Part shown: in pieces, positions 7,296 through 15,812 of the stretch | How the letters are laid out: every line of letters begins with the position of its first letter | Numbering within the stretch: the first letter of the stretch is position 1 | From: Saccharibacillus sacchari DSM 19268 | GTDB taxonomy: Bacteria; Bacillota; Bacilli; Paenibacillales; Paenibacillaceae | Assembly (NCBI RefSeq): GCF_000585395.1 | Contig: NZ_KK073875.1 | Span: 4,164,600 to 4,228,599 of the forward strand | Direction: 5' to 3' | DNA length: 64,000 bases | Made by a program: the position numbers and the translations under genes | Notes under the pieces: generated by a model | What the model was told of the DNA's origin: nothing | What the model saw: only the letters and a program-made list of their open reading frames with translations | Databases searched by the model: none

Positions 7296-8678
7296 TCACG
7301 TCTTGTTGACTTTGACCCGATACTGCTGCAATAAACGCTCGGCTTCTTCGCGTATTTCAAGATCGGAATCATAGGCGGCACGTTCAAAAAAGAGATGCGC
7401 CTGCTCTCCATACTCACTTAGGCGCCGGAGTGCCGCTTTACGAAGCTTGACTCCACAAGAAGCCTCCGTAATCAATCGACCGTATCGAGGCATCAAGCCA
7501 GGTAGCGGCAAGCCCTCAAGCGCGCCTACTGCGGTCTCGCGTACCACTTCATCTGCATCATCCAACGCTCGTCCGAATTGCATCGCGTACGCTTCCCGTC
7601 CCGGCAAGCGCCCCGCATGGAAGACCGCTTCGCGGCGCATATCCGGATTGGGATGGGTGAAGAACAGAATCAGCGTCGCCAACGGATTCACCGGTCCTTG
7701 TTCCAGAATGCGCACAGACTGACACAATACCCGGTGGTCCTCTTCGTCAGTCAGCAATCGTTCGAGCAACAAGGTCAGCTGACCGCCACCAGGCTCACCG
7801 TATGCGTCAATCTGTCTGGCTGCATTTAATCGCTCTTCCGCAAGCGGACTTATCAGTGCCTTTTCCAGAAAAGGAAGGGCTTGAACATATTCTTTTTGCG
7901 CCAAAATCTCCAGAGCAGCCATTCGCACGGCCGGAGACGCGTCTACGCATTGTTCGAATAGAAAGGACAACGTCTCTTCTTTCAATTTGGGGAGTTTATG
8001 CATGCCTTGGATCGCGCTGACCTTGACCTTCTCTTCGAGGCTCGTCAAATATAGATCGATCAGCACGACGTCGTCTCCGGCCCGCTCCATCGCAAACCAG
8101 CCCGTATCGTAACCGCCGATGATCTCGTCCAGCCAACGCTCATACCATTCCAGAAAATTTGCTTCATATGTAAAAAAGGGAATTTGATAGCTGCGATCCA
8201 CGTAGACGACCCGACCCCGGCAAGGACCGTTCAGCACCAGCATCATTTCAAAAGTCCAGCCCATCGATCCGATACCAAGCATACCGCCATACAACTCTTC
8301 TTGCAGTCGCCTCCGCTCTTCCGGCTTGATCGAGGGATCATCCAGGAAAGCGATCATCGTTCCCCATTCTTCTGGAGTCATATCCGGAGACAATAGGCAT
8401 TCTTGCTTCAATGCTCCCGCGATCCTGTCCGAATCAAGCGGCGCTATGCCGTAATACGGACCTGCTCCCCCATTCCCCACAACTTGCAAAAACTCGGAAA
8501 ACTCATTCGGTAGCGCAATGCCTGTCTTGGCTTCGAACCGGACAATCGCCTCAAGTTCAAGCGGTTCGTTCATTTGATAACCGTGCCGATTCGCTCCGAA
8601 TTCTTTGAGAGCATCGTCGCGCCGCGTTGCCATCTTCAGCTTCCAGACGATACGCTCCAACTGCGCTTGCTTCTTCAC
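7296..8678 (-). CDS. SMI1/KNR4 domain protein with C-terminal HEAT repeats
   Basis: This is a 460-residue protein with two parts. Residues about 30-190 carry a SMI1/KNR4 (SUKH-like) domain, seen in FEAKTGIALPNEFSEFLQ, GNGGAGPYYGI and GPCRGRVVYVD. From about residue 215 to the end there are repeated helical pairs of HEAT/PBS-lyase type (ASPAVRMAALEIL, PDMRREAVFHAGRLPG, DEVVRETAVGAL). The GTG at 8678 follows GGGGAGGG by 7 bases and is preferred to the ATG at 8717. SUKH domains are common in immunity proteins of toxin systems and in scaffold proteins. No toxin gene is adjacent, so its role here is open. It is divergent from the 563-residue unknown protein. Confidence 0.82.
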   Translation of the reverse strand: MKKQAQLERIVWKLKMATRRDDALKEFGANRHGYQMNEPLELEAIVRFEAKTGIALPNEFSEFLQVVGNGGAGPYYGIAPLDSDRIAGALKQECLLSPDMTPEEWGTMIAFLDDPSIKPEERRRLQEELYGGMLGIGSMGWTFEMMLVLNGPCRGRVVYVDRSYQIPFFTYEANFLEWYERWLDEIIGGYDTGWFAMERAGDDVVLIDLYLTSLEEKVKVSAIQGMHKLPKLKEETLSFLFEQCVDASPAVRMAALEILAQKEYVQALPFLEKALISPLAEERLNAARQIDAYGEPGGGQLTLLLERLLTDEEDHRVLCQSVRILEQGPVNPLATLILFFTHPNPDMRREAVFHAGRLPGREAYAMQFGRALDDADEVVRETAVGALEGLPLPGLMPRYGRLITEASCGVKLRKAALRRLSEYGEQAHLFFERAAYDSDLEIREEAERLLQQYRVKVNKT

Positions 8679-8970
8679 TTCGTGTCCCTCCCCAAGTGTA
8701 GACGACCGTGATCGCACTCCCGACGCGCGGTCGCCTTCCGTTCGCTTCTTCGGCCGCGATGAAGCGATAATCCCGTCTCCCTGACGATTCTCGTTCTCTA
8801 TGTCTGTTGGTTGTATGCTATAATCTCAATTTGTAATGGCTGGAACCGTTGCACGTCTTTGCCACTGTGCTTGATTGTAACTCGTTGGAGGCTTTTGTGC
8901 AAAATTCCAAATGACCTATTTTCCTTTCTTTGTAAAGGATTTAAGAAAATGCGCAAGGAGGAAAATGTCG

Positions 8971-10662
8971 ATGTCGAATCTTTCCGATCAACTGCTAGAA
9001 GACATCTGGGAACAACTCCGCCCTATTTACGCACGCGAACGGCAGCGTCTGGATGAAGTAAACGAATGGAGCCCTCTTCAGGCCGGCGTATTTAATTATT
9101 TGAAAATAAGCCGTCTGACGCCGAAATGGGGCAAAACGCCGTACCGCTTATCGATTGATGTGTATGAACCTTTTTCATGGAGCGATAATTCTTACAAGTT
9201 TGAGCTTGACCCCTACATCGAAGACATCACCGAAGACATGCTGCATGATGAATTTTGGCCCGCCTTGTTGAAAAAAGTAAACGAGCTGCGTCTGTCGGAT
9301 GAGATGGGCTCGCACTTTTTCGACTATCGGTTTGAGCTTGTTGTGGATTTTCAAAGGGAGTCCTCTGTTTCATCGTCCAAGCTGACCGCTACTTTAATGG
9401 ATGAGGCGAAGCTTGCCAAGTTGCAAGAAACGTTGGCGCATTTTATTGAAACAAAAGTGTTATCCGAGCTTCCTGCGCGTCCGAAGGCCAAAGATTACTT
9501 CTTTTTCTCCCGACTGCTCGTGAATCCCGATCTGCTGCCGGAAGGAAGGCTTGCTCCCGATCCGCAACAGCTCGAAGCGCTGTCGCTCAGCCTGAGCCGC
9601 AAGCTCAAAGAAACCCCCGAGCGTCTGGCCGAATGGAAGCGCGAGTATGCCCACGCGCTGAAAGGATGGGCCGAAGAGCAATTTTTGCCGCTTTATTTCG
9701 ACGAGACGGACGAATATCCGCTGCGCTTCCGCGTCAAACCAAGCATCGAACAGCCGACACTCCATTCGGATGTCTTGAACTTTTTCCTCTATACGGCGCT
9801 TCAGGTCGGTCACGACGATCCGCAGCTTCGACTGTCCTATCTTCGTTACGCGTCCGATCTGGGTTCAGATACGGCAGCGCGTTATTTGAAGACCGGAAGC
9901 GGCAATATGGAAAGTTTGCGCAAAGGAAGTTATTTTCAAGGAAAAGCGAATGACGTACTTCAGACCATCGAATTGAATCTGAGTGTCGAGGAAGAACAAG
10001 CGTATTCGGAAGCTCTGACTTATCTATGCGATCTGATGCGCCAGGGATTCCCTAAAGCCTACGCCTTGAAACTGAAAAGCACCGAAAAGCAGTGGCTGCC
10101 GCTTAAAAAGCTCGCCAAGTCGCCCCTGCATCGATTCTTCGCCAATGCTCTGCAATACCCGTCACTGTTCCCGGTCATCGCCGAATACGCGGCTTTGGTC
10201 ATGGAAGAGTTCGCCTGGTACGGAGATGTCGAAGCAGGCGAAAAGTCGGTGATGCCAGGAACCTACGCGGTGCTTGGGCTCGGTCTGCATAGTGAGGATT
10301 ACGATTCGCTGCTCGTTCGGTACATGCAGCTTGTCGATACCGAGCACCAATCGGCGCATGACGATTATGCGGGCTCATTCGCTTCCGTAAGAGGGGTGAA
10401 TGAACGTACGTTACCGATCTTGATTTCGATTGTGCTTGGCGGCGGTCAGAGTGCGCGTCCGATTAAGGACTCGCTGATCGATACACCCGAGCTGGCTCGT
10501 CAGTTGTCCGCGCAGCTTCTTCCGCTAGAAGATCATGAACGGGAGCTTGTGATCTATCGATTGTTCGGAGGTCACGACAAGCTGGCGCGCAGCATTAAGA
10601 AAGCCGAACCGGATATGGCGGCGGCGCTTGAGTCGGTCACGCTCGGTAAAGGAAGGTCATAG
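8971..10662 (+). CDS. Conserved hypothetical protein (possibly DUF6138-like)
   Basis: This is a 563-residue soluble protein of unknown function. It is rich in aromatic and acidic residues in its first half (WGKTPYRLSIDVYEPFSW), with helical repeats later (LRYASDLGSDTAARYLKTG resembles a Sel1/TPR-type helix pair). No signal peptide or membrane helix is present. AAGGAGG at 8955-8961 is 9 bases from the ATG at 8971 and only 3 from the ATG at 8965, so 8971 is chosen. It may belong to the DUF6138 family, but that is memory rather than a search result. The next gene starts 1 bp after its stop, so they form an operon. Confidence 0.72.
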   Translation: MSNLSDQLLEDIWEQLRPIYARERQRLDEVNEWSPLQAGVFNYLKISRLTPKWGKTPYRLSIDVYEPFSWSDNSYKFELDPYIEDITEDMLHDEFWPALLKKVNELRLSDEMGSHFFDYRFELVVDFQRESSVSSSKLTATLMDEAKLAKLQETLAHFIETKVLSELPARPKAKDYFFFSRLLVNPDLLPEGRLAPDPQQLEALSLSLSRKLKETPERLAEWKREYAHALKGWAEEQFLPLYFDETDEYPLRFRVKPSIEQPTLHSDVLNFFLYTALQVGHDDPQLRLSYLRYASDLGSDTAARYLKTGSGNMESLRKGSYFQGKANDVLQTIELNLSVEEEQAYSEALTYLCDLMRQGFPKAYALKLKSTEKQWLPLKKLAKSPLHRFFANALQYPSLFPVIAEYAALVMEEFAWYGDVEAGEKSVMPGTYAVLGLGLHSEDYDSLLVRYMQLVDTEHQSAHDDYAGSFASVRGVNERTLPILISIVLGGGQSARPIKDSLIDTPELARQLSAQLLPLEDHERELVIYRLFGGHDKLARSIKKAEPDMAAALESVTLGKGRS

Positions 10663-10663
10663 A

Positions 10664-11014
10664 ATGAAAAAAAGAATATTAACCCTTGCCGCCTGCATGC
10701 TGCTTTTTACCCTGCTGGTCTCTGTGTCAGCCCCTTCGCAAAGCTTCGCTTTCGAAGTCGATGCCGCAACCAAACAAAGGCTTGCCGAACAATACGGCCT
10801 GGATGAACCGTCAGAAGCCGAACTTCCTTTTTATGCTAATTTCGGCAGCACGCTGCCTTACGTATCCGGGCATATCGACGACTCGGGTATTTATTTTGAC
10901 GATTTGCGCGGGGTTGCGCATATGCTCGGCGTTTTCTCCATAATCGAGTATGCGCCTCTGCCGATCTGTACTCGGAATTTCATTGGGTTTCTCGCAAACT
11001 TCTCGGAAAGCTAA
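10664..11014 (+). CDS. Small exported protein, possibly truncated
   Basis: This is a 116-residue predicted secreted protein. It has a classical signal peptide: KKR, a hydrophobic core (ILTLAACMLLFTLLVSVS), then cleavage near SFAF. The mature part is short and acidic at first, and the last 25 residues (IIEYAPLPICTRNF...) look unlike a normal secreted C-terminus, so a frameshifted or truncated gene is possible. AGGAAGG precedes the ATG, which lies 1 bp after the stop of the upstream gene. The in-frame ATG at 10628 sits inside that gene and lacks a site. No family is recognised. Confidence 0.6.
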   Translation: MKKRILTLAACMLLFTLLVSVSAPSQSFAFEVDAATKQRLAEQYGLDEPSEAELPFYANFGSTLPYVSGHIDDSGIYFDDLRGVAHMLGVFSIIEYAPLPICTRNFIGFLANFSES

Positions 11015-11029
11015 CCCTGTAGAGCAAAG

Positions 11030-11072
11030 AAAGGCTGTCCCCGTCGCCGAACGCAGCGGGAACAGCCTTTTT
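11030..11072. terminator. Bidirectional rho-independent terminator
   Basis: AAAGGCTGTCCC pairs with GGGAACAGCCTTT around a 15-base loop, followed by TTTTT on the plus strand and a T-rich tail on the minus strand. It serves the convergent exported-protein and MFS genes. Confidence 0.85.
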
Positions 11073-11082
11073 CAGCTTTAGC

Positions 11083-12612
11083 TTATGAACGAGAAGCGTC
11101 TGGCTGCTGCGCTCCGTTCGATTCTTCCGCGCCCGCCTTCGCATTGCCCATAAAAGCAATCGCGACGGCCGCCAAAGCAATCGGGATCAGCGCGAACAGG
11201 AACATCGAAGTAATCGAATCGGACATGGCGTTCACGATCTTATCCAGAATGTCCGGCGGGATCTGCGAGCGCACGTCGGACTGGAAGACGCTGCGAAGGT
11301 CTCCGCCCGCGAAGCCTCCCGCTTCCTGCCCGGCAAAAGCATCCTTCAAACGGCTTGCCAATACGCTGCTTTGGATCGCGCCGAAAATCGTAATCCCAAG
11401 CGTCATGCCGAACGAACGCAGGAACGAGTTGGTGGAGTTCGCCGTTCCCCGGTACTGAGGCTCCAGATTGTGCATCGAAGCCGTCGGCAGCATGGAAAAA
11501 GAGAATCCGACGCCGAAACCGGCCAGAACCATATAGATCGTAAGCAGGACGCGCGATGTGTCTGGCGACATGAACGCGAGCAATGCCATCCCCGCGAAGA
11601 ACGAAATCACGGATACGGTCATCAGGCGGCGGAACGGGATTTTAGTCTGGAAAATACCGCCGAGCGCGCTGCCCGCTACCGAGCCCAGCATCATCGGAGT
11701 CAGGATCAATCCCGCATTGGTCGCCGAACCGCCGTAAACGGCTTGCACGAACAGCGGAATATAAACCGTGAGAATGATGAACGTCGCGCCGTACAGGAAA
11801 GCCAATACCTGCGACGACGCAAATAACCGGCGCTTGAACAACCAGAACGGCAGAATCGGATCAGCCGCTTTGCGCTCGACGAGCACGAAGGCGATAAAGA
11901 ACACGGCAAAGGCTGCAAACAACCCAAGAATCGCAATCGAATTCCACGCGTAACCGTCCGAGCCGCCCAGCTCCAGCGCGAACATCAGCGCCACGATGGA
12001 CACGACAAGCGTAACCGCGCCCGCCCAGTCGATCTGCTGCTTGCGATGCACAGCCGATTCTTTGTAGAAGCCGATGATGAAGAACAGAGCCAGCACGCCC
12101 AGCGGCACATTCACGTAGAAGACCCAGTGCCAGCTGATCGCTTCCGTGATATAAGCGCCGAGCAGCGGTCCCAGTACGCTGGACAGACCGAATACCGCGC
12201 CGAGCATCCCGGTCATTTTGCCGCGTTTTTCAGGCGGGAACATGTCGAAGATGATCGTGAAGGCGATCGGCATCAGCGCTCCGCCGCCTATACCTTGAAT
12301 CGCGCGGAACAAGCTAAGCTGCGTCATTGTCTGGGCAAGCCCGCAAAGTGCGGAACCCAGTAAAAATACAATCAACCCGAACACGAAAAATCGCTTGCGC
12401 CCGTACATATCCGACAATTTGCCGAAGATCGGCATCCCTGCCATCGTAGCGACCATATACGCGGACGTGACCCAAACGAATTGGTCCAATCCTCCAAGAT
12501 CCGCAACAATGGTTCCCATCGCCGTCGCGACGATCGTATTGTCCATCGCCGCCATCAAGATGCTGAGCAGCAGTCCCGCGACCACCCATTTCGTATTTGC
12601 TTGATTACTCAT
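11083..12612 (-). CDS. MFS drug exporter, DHA2 (EmrB/QacA) family
   Basis: This is a 509-residue proton-coupled multidrug efflux pump with about 14 transmembrane helices. The conserved motif C-like DNTIVATAMGTI is at residues 24-35, motif A appears as GKLSDMYGRKRFF, and the PLLGAYITEAISWHWVFYVNVPLG segment is typical of DHA2 members. The C-terminal 25 residues are hydrophilic. The ATG at 12612 has an AGGTTGG-type site 8 bases upstream, and the TTG four codons earlier is less likely. Upstream lies an imperfect TetR-like palindrome, but no TetR gene is adjacent. The substrate is unknown; lipophilic cations or antibiotics are the usual range. Confidence 0.93.
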   Translation of the reverse strand: MSNQANTKWVVAGLLLSILMAAMDNTIVATAMGTIVADLGGLDQFVWVTSAYMVATMAGMPIFGKLSDMYGRKRFFVFGLIVFLLGSALCGLAQTMTQLSLFRAIQGIGGGALMPIAFTIIFDMFPPEKRGKMTGMLGAVFGLSSVLGPLLGAYITEAISWHWVFYVNVPLGVLALFFIIGFYKESAVHRKQQIDWAGAVTLVVSIVALMFALELGGSDGYAWNSIAILGLFAAFAVFFIAFVLVERKAADPILPFWLFKRRLFASSQVLAFLYGATFIILTVYIPLFVQAVYGGSATNAGLILTPMMLGSVAGSALGGIFQTKIPFRRLMTVSVISFFAGMALLAFMSPDTSRVLLTIYMVLAGFGVGFSFSMLPTASMHNLEPQYRGTANSTNSFLRSFGMTLGITIFGAIQSSVLASRLKDAFAGQEAGGFAGGDLRSVFQSDVRSQIPPDILDKIVNAMSDSITSMFLFALIPIALAAVAIAFMGNAKAGAEESNGAQQPDASRS

Positions 12613-12698
12613 TGCGCGCACCAACCTTTTTTTCTTGTCATGATCTTATTCGTCAATAAAGCATCTGTTGAAGCTTGAACCAAACCTACTAAATCCTA

Positions 12699-12716
12699 AA
12701 TGACCGGCGAGTCATT
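12699..12716. promoter_or_regulatory. TetR-like palindromic operator upstream of the MFS exporter
   Basis: AATGAC-CGGCGA-GTCATT is an 18-bp dyad about 90 bp upstream of the MFS start. TetR-family operators of multidrug pumps often have this TGAC...GTCA form. The regulator is not in this window. Confidence 0.5.
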
Positions 12717-12858
12717 GTCAAGAATTTTTTATGTAAAATTAGGCATACTTATGATAGAAGTATCCTCGCGCTTACTGATTTGCTTCTGCAAAAATGTTCC
12801 TTCTCCTGTATAATAAGCCTCAAAGCGATTTGGCTACCCTACTTGAAGGAGGTTTATC

Positions 12859-13353
12859 ATGAGCCGTATTGATTTGGAAAAAGAAGACCGATTCAATGAA
12901 AAATTCGACGAGCGGCGAAATTCCGATCCTTATGCTCCTCGCGATCCGTATCATTCCGACGTTCGTTACGATTCGAGACCCGGACCCTATGATGCTTATC
13001 CGCCGCCCTACCCGCACGGAAGTCCCGAACCGCGTCCTTACCGTTACCGAATGGCTCTGTCCGGATTTATTCTCGGCTTATTCGGCGCGCTGGTTCCGGC
13101 TTCGATCTGGCTGCAGTTCGGGATCGATAGCCGAAACGAGACGCTTGGCGCAATGTCTCTGCTCCTGCTTCCTCTAGCGGGTCTCTGCGCGGTTATCGGA
13201 CTGATTCTGTCGATTATCTCGGTACGCAGTTCACGCGGTGCAAAATACGCGATTGCGGGCATCTGCCTCAGCATTTTGTCTTTTCTGATCTTCGGCACTT
13301 TCTTTATGGTGATCCTTTTCTTCTCGGTGTCGATATTAAGGAGCATCTCATGA
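12859..13353 (+). CDS. Membrane protein with Pro/Tyr/Arg-rich N-terminus (DUF4190-like)
   Basis: This is a 164-residue integral membrane protein. Residues 1-62 are hydrophilic and low-complexity, rich in Arg, Asp, Tyr and Pro (DPYAPRDPYHSD, YPPPYPHG). Three hydrophobic segments follow at about 65-85, 95-120 and 125-160. The GFILGLFGAL...GLILSIISV and KYAIAGICLSIL segments resemble the small DUF4190 domain. AAGGAGG precedes the ATG at an ideal distance. It is a single gene between divergent and convergent neighbours. The tail may interact with envelope polymers, but that is speculation. Confidence 0.72.
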   Translation: MSRIDLEKEDRFNEKFDERRNSDPYAPRDPYHSDVRYDSRPGPYDAYPPPYPHGSPEPRPYRYRMALSGFILGLFGALVPASIWLQFGIDSRNETLGAMSLLLLPLAGLCAVIGLILSIISVRSSRGAKYAIAGICLSILSFLIFGTFFMVILFFSVSILRSIS

Positions 13354-13385
13354 ATTCGTTTTACCCGGAAATTTTGATTCGAGGA

Positions 13386-14174
13386 TCATAAGGCTTTCAC
13401 AGAGCCGCCGTCCACTAGGAGGGCCTGGCCGGTGGAGTAGGTGTTGGCGAAGGAGCCGTAGAACGCTACGACGCGGCCGAATTCGTCCGGTTGTCCCAAG
13501 CGGCCTAGCGGGATCGAACGTTCGCTAGCTTGACGGACTTCGTCCAAGGATCGGCCTGTTTTTTTCGCGTCGGCTTCGTCCAGTTCCTGAATACGATCCG
13601 TGGCGATTCGGCCGGGAGCTACGGTGTTGATTAAAATGCCGTCAGGCGCGAGTTCGGTGGCCAGAGTCTTCGTAAGCGCATGAACGCCCGCACGGAAGAC
13701 GTTCGACAAGATGAGGCCGTCTATAGGCTGTTTGATCGAGGTTGACGTCAGATTGACGATTCGACCGCCGCCTGCTTTTCGCATATGCGGCAAAGCTTCG
13801 CGGATCATGCGGATCGTACCGAGCAGGTTCAATTCGTAAGCGGCTTGCCAGTCGTTGTCCGACATGTCGTCGAAACGCCCTCCTTTGGGGCCTCCGGCAT
13901 TGCAGACCAATACATCCAGACCGCCAAAACGCTCCGCGGCTTCGCGAATGGCGCGCTGCACGTCGTCCGCTTTTCCCGCGTCCATCACCACGGTCGCAAC
14001 TTCGACGCCCGTTGCTTCTCCGATCGCGCGCTTCGCCTCCGACAATCGTTCCTCGCTTCGACTGGCAATCGTGACGTTAGCGCCTTCTCGCGCAAATTCC
14101 AGCGCCGAGGCGCGCCCGAGACCTTTGCTTGCCGCAGCCACGAACACCGATTTTCCTTTGAGTCCCAAATCCAT
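13386..14174 (-). CDS. SDR family oxidoreductase with atypical active site
   Basis: This is a 262-residue short-chain dehydrogenase/reductase fold. The cofactor motif is AAASKGLGRASA (residues 13-24), and the structural NAG appears as CNAGGPKGG (91-99). Ser144 (NLTSTS) occupies the catalytic Ser position. The usual YxxxK is replaced by Ser157-N-V-F-Arg161, so both catalytic Tyr and Lys are missing. The C-terminus has the standard TGQALLVDGGSVKAL. AGGAGG lies before the ATG. Such SN..R variants form a recognised atypical branch often annotated as 3-oxoacyl reductases, but a normal reductase mechanism is doubtful. It is divergent from the XRE-cupin regulator, which may control it. Confidence 0.88.
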   Translation of the reverse strand: MDLGLKGKSVFVAAASKGLGRASALEFAREGANVTIASRSEERLSEAKRAIGEATGVEVATVVMDAGKADDVQRAIREAAERFGGLDVLVCNAGGPKGGRFDDMSDNDWQAAYELNLLGTIRMIREALPHMRKAGGGRIVNLTSTSIKQPIDGLILSNVFRAGVHALTKTLATELAPDGILINTVAPGRIATDRIQELDEADAKKTGRSLDEVRQASERSIPLGRLGQPDEFGRVVAFYGSFANTYSTGQALLVDGGSVKAL

Positions 14175-14314
14175 TTTCCAACCTCCTTATTTTCTCTTCG
14201 TCCTTCTTCTATTATACCCAACTACCGAACGCGGTCAGCGCGCTTGCCTTTGCTTCTTGGCTGGCGAACGAGCGAAAATCTTGGTAGGATAATGACACGA
14301 AAGGAGCGATGAAG

Positions 14315-14866
14315 ATGGATCTGGGTTCCAATATCCGTACCATACGCAAACGCAAAGGCATCACCATCGCTTCGATTTGCGCCGCTACCGGCCTGTCGCA
14401 AGGGTTCATGAGCCAGGTGGAAAACGACAAAACGTCGCCGTCCATCGCCACGCTCGAACAGATTGCCCAAGCTTTGGACGTGCCTTTGGCTTATTTGTTA
14501 TTGAAAAAAGAAGAACGGATGCAGGTCGTCCGCAAAGAAGAACGACGCCGGACATCCGGGGGGACGGAGCAGGTTGATATCTCGCATATCGGGCGTACGC
14601 CGCATCTGCGTATGACATTGATCGACCTGGCTCCAGGCGCCTCGTCAGGCGATACTCCCCATGCCCACGAAGGCGAAGAAATTCATATGATCGTCAGCGG
14701 ATCGGTCACGGCGCAGCAAGGCGAAGACGTCTATGATTTGCACGAGGGCGATACGTTCAGTTGGAATGCCTGCGTTCCGCACCGGGTCTGGAACGATAGC
14801 GACAAGCCTGCCGTTGTGTTGATCGCAGTGTATACGGATTCCAAGCGGGACGCTGAACCGATCTGA
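14315..14866 (+). CDS. XRE family regulator with cupin domain
   Basis: This is a 183-residue transcription factor. An N-terminal helix-turn-helix (NIRTIRKRKGITIASICAAT, then GLSQGFMSQVEN) spans about residues 6-62. A C-terminal cupin barrel (about 110-178) has the HAHEGEEIHMIVSG motif that usually binds metal or a small ligand. AGGAG is only 2 bases from the ATG at 14309 but 8 from the ATG at 14315, so the latter is used. The architecture matches PuuR-like regulators of polyamine or amino-acid metabolism. It is divergent from the atypical SDR gene and is followed by a strong terminator and a repeat A copy. Confidence 0.9.
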   Translation: MDLGSNIRTIRKRKGITIASICAATGLSQGFMSQVENDKTSPSIATLEQIAQALDVPLAYLLLKKEERMQVVRKEERRRTSGGTEQVDISHIGRTPHLRMTLIDLAPGASSGDTPHAHEGEEIHMIVSGSVTAQQGEDVYDLHEGDTFSWNACVPHRVWNDSDKPAVVLIAVYTDSKRDAEPI

Positions 14867-14891
14867 CCCTTCCCCTCTGGCAGCATAGGCC

Positions 14892-14936
14892 AAAAAAGCG
14901 CATCGCAGGAATGATCCTGCTCGATGCGCTTTTTGT
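14892..14936. terminator. Strong rho-independent terminator
   Basis: AAAAAGCGCATCG pairs with CGATGCGCTTTTT around an inner GGA/TCC stem, 26 bp after the XRE-cupin stop. It ends just where repeat A copy 2 begins. Confidence 0.9.
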
Positions 14937-14938
14937 TT

Positions 14939-15102
14939 TAGGGCGTGTACGCAAACTCCGCCAGGAGCAGATTGAGCTGAATTTTCGTTCTCGGCAAGGA
15001 ATTTTTCCGAAGGCGTGCCGGGGCACGTCAAGGGAAAATGACGCGGCTGAGGACGAAAAGGCAGGTCAAGATGCATGGCGTTGAGTTTGCGTACACGCCC
15101 TA
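14939..15102 (+). repeat. Repeat family A, copy 2 (best-preserved MITE-like element)
   Basis: This is a 164-bp element with perfect 20-bp terminal inverted repeats (TAGGGCGTGTACGCAAACTC), TA at both ends, and an internal CGTGCC/GGCACG hairpin. It is the same length and orientation as copy 1, with internal differences. It lies between the convergent XRE-cupin and 231-aa genes, ending 15 bp from the latter's stop codon. It has no coding capacity. Confidence 0.9.
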
Positions 15103-15116
15103 ACCTGACCTGTTTC

Positions 15117-15812
15117 TCAACGCCGTCCGACCAACATCTTTCCTTTTTGAAAAACGACAGAATAACCCAGCTTGTACAGCTCCGCGTAGGGACGCAACGG
15201 GTCGCTCGTCGACTCCAATCCTCGGTACCTTGGCCATTGCAGATAATAAGACAGCCAATAATCGCAGCCGATCGAGTAATACGCTTCGTTTAATATTTCG
15301 ATCGGTTCCGTAAAATCCGTATGTGCGGAAATGACATCGGTCAGCGTTTCGTAAACGATGCTCCCCAGATTATCTTCGGCAACAAAATTAGCAAAGATCG
15401 GAGCGATGTCTCCCGGTGCAAGAACGTCGATCGCGGAAATACTCGCAAGCGTCCGTGACGCCTTCCGCGATTGCTCCGGTCCAACGGCGAATAGGCGAAG
15501 CAAACCCTCGATCAGTTCGCCGCCGAGCGCTCGAATATGCGCCTCGGTCGCCTCGCCTCGCCCTCCGTTAAAATACCCCGGCACCGCTTCTCCTTCGAAA
15601 TCCGAAGCATCCAGCATCTCGTAAATCGGACGGATACGAGCCAACAACGCTTCTCCATGCTCAAGAGGTTCAAACACCTTCTCCACGCCTTGTCCCCCCG
15701 GCATAAACGACTGGAAGTAACCATACAGTTCTTCTTCCGTCACGCCGTCTTCGCCGTAAGGCTCTTCTCCGATTAGGCCCAGTACATACAAGCCGTATTC
15801 CTGCTGATTCAT
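15117..15812 (-). CDS. Hypothetical protein coupled to the DUF418 gene
   Basis: This is a 231-residue soluble, acidic protein with no recognised domain. It is rich in Tyr and Glu, with an N-terminal NQQEYGLYVLGLIGEEPYG and a tail ending in GYSVVFQKGKMLVGRR. It has no signal peptide or transmembrane helix. The start ATG overlaps the stop codon of the upstream DUF418 gene (ATGA), and GGAG lies upstream, so the two are co-translated. Functional linkage to the membrane partner is inferred only from that coupling. Its stop is 15 bp from repeat A copy 2, which will lie in its 3' untranslated region. Confidence 0.75.
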   Translation of the reverse strand: MNQQEYGLYVLGLIGEEPYGEDGVTEEELYGYFQSFMPGGQGVEKVFEPLEHGEALLARIRPIYEMLDASDFEGEAVPGYFNGGRGEATEAHIRALGGELIEGLLRLFAVGPEQSRKASRTLASISAIDVLAPGDIAPIFANFVAEDNLGSIVYETLTDVISAHTDFTEPIEILNEAYYSIGCDYWLSYYLQWPRYRGLESTSDPLRPYAELYKLGYSVVFQKGKMLVGRR

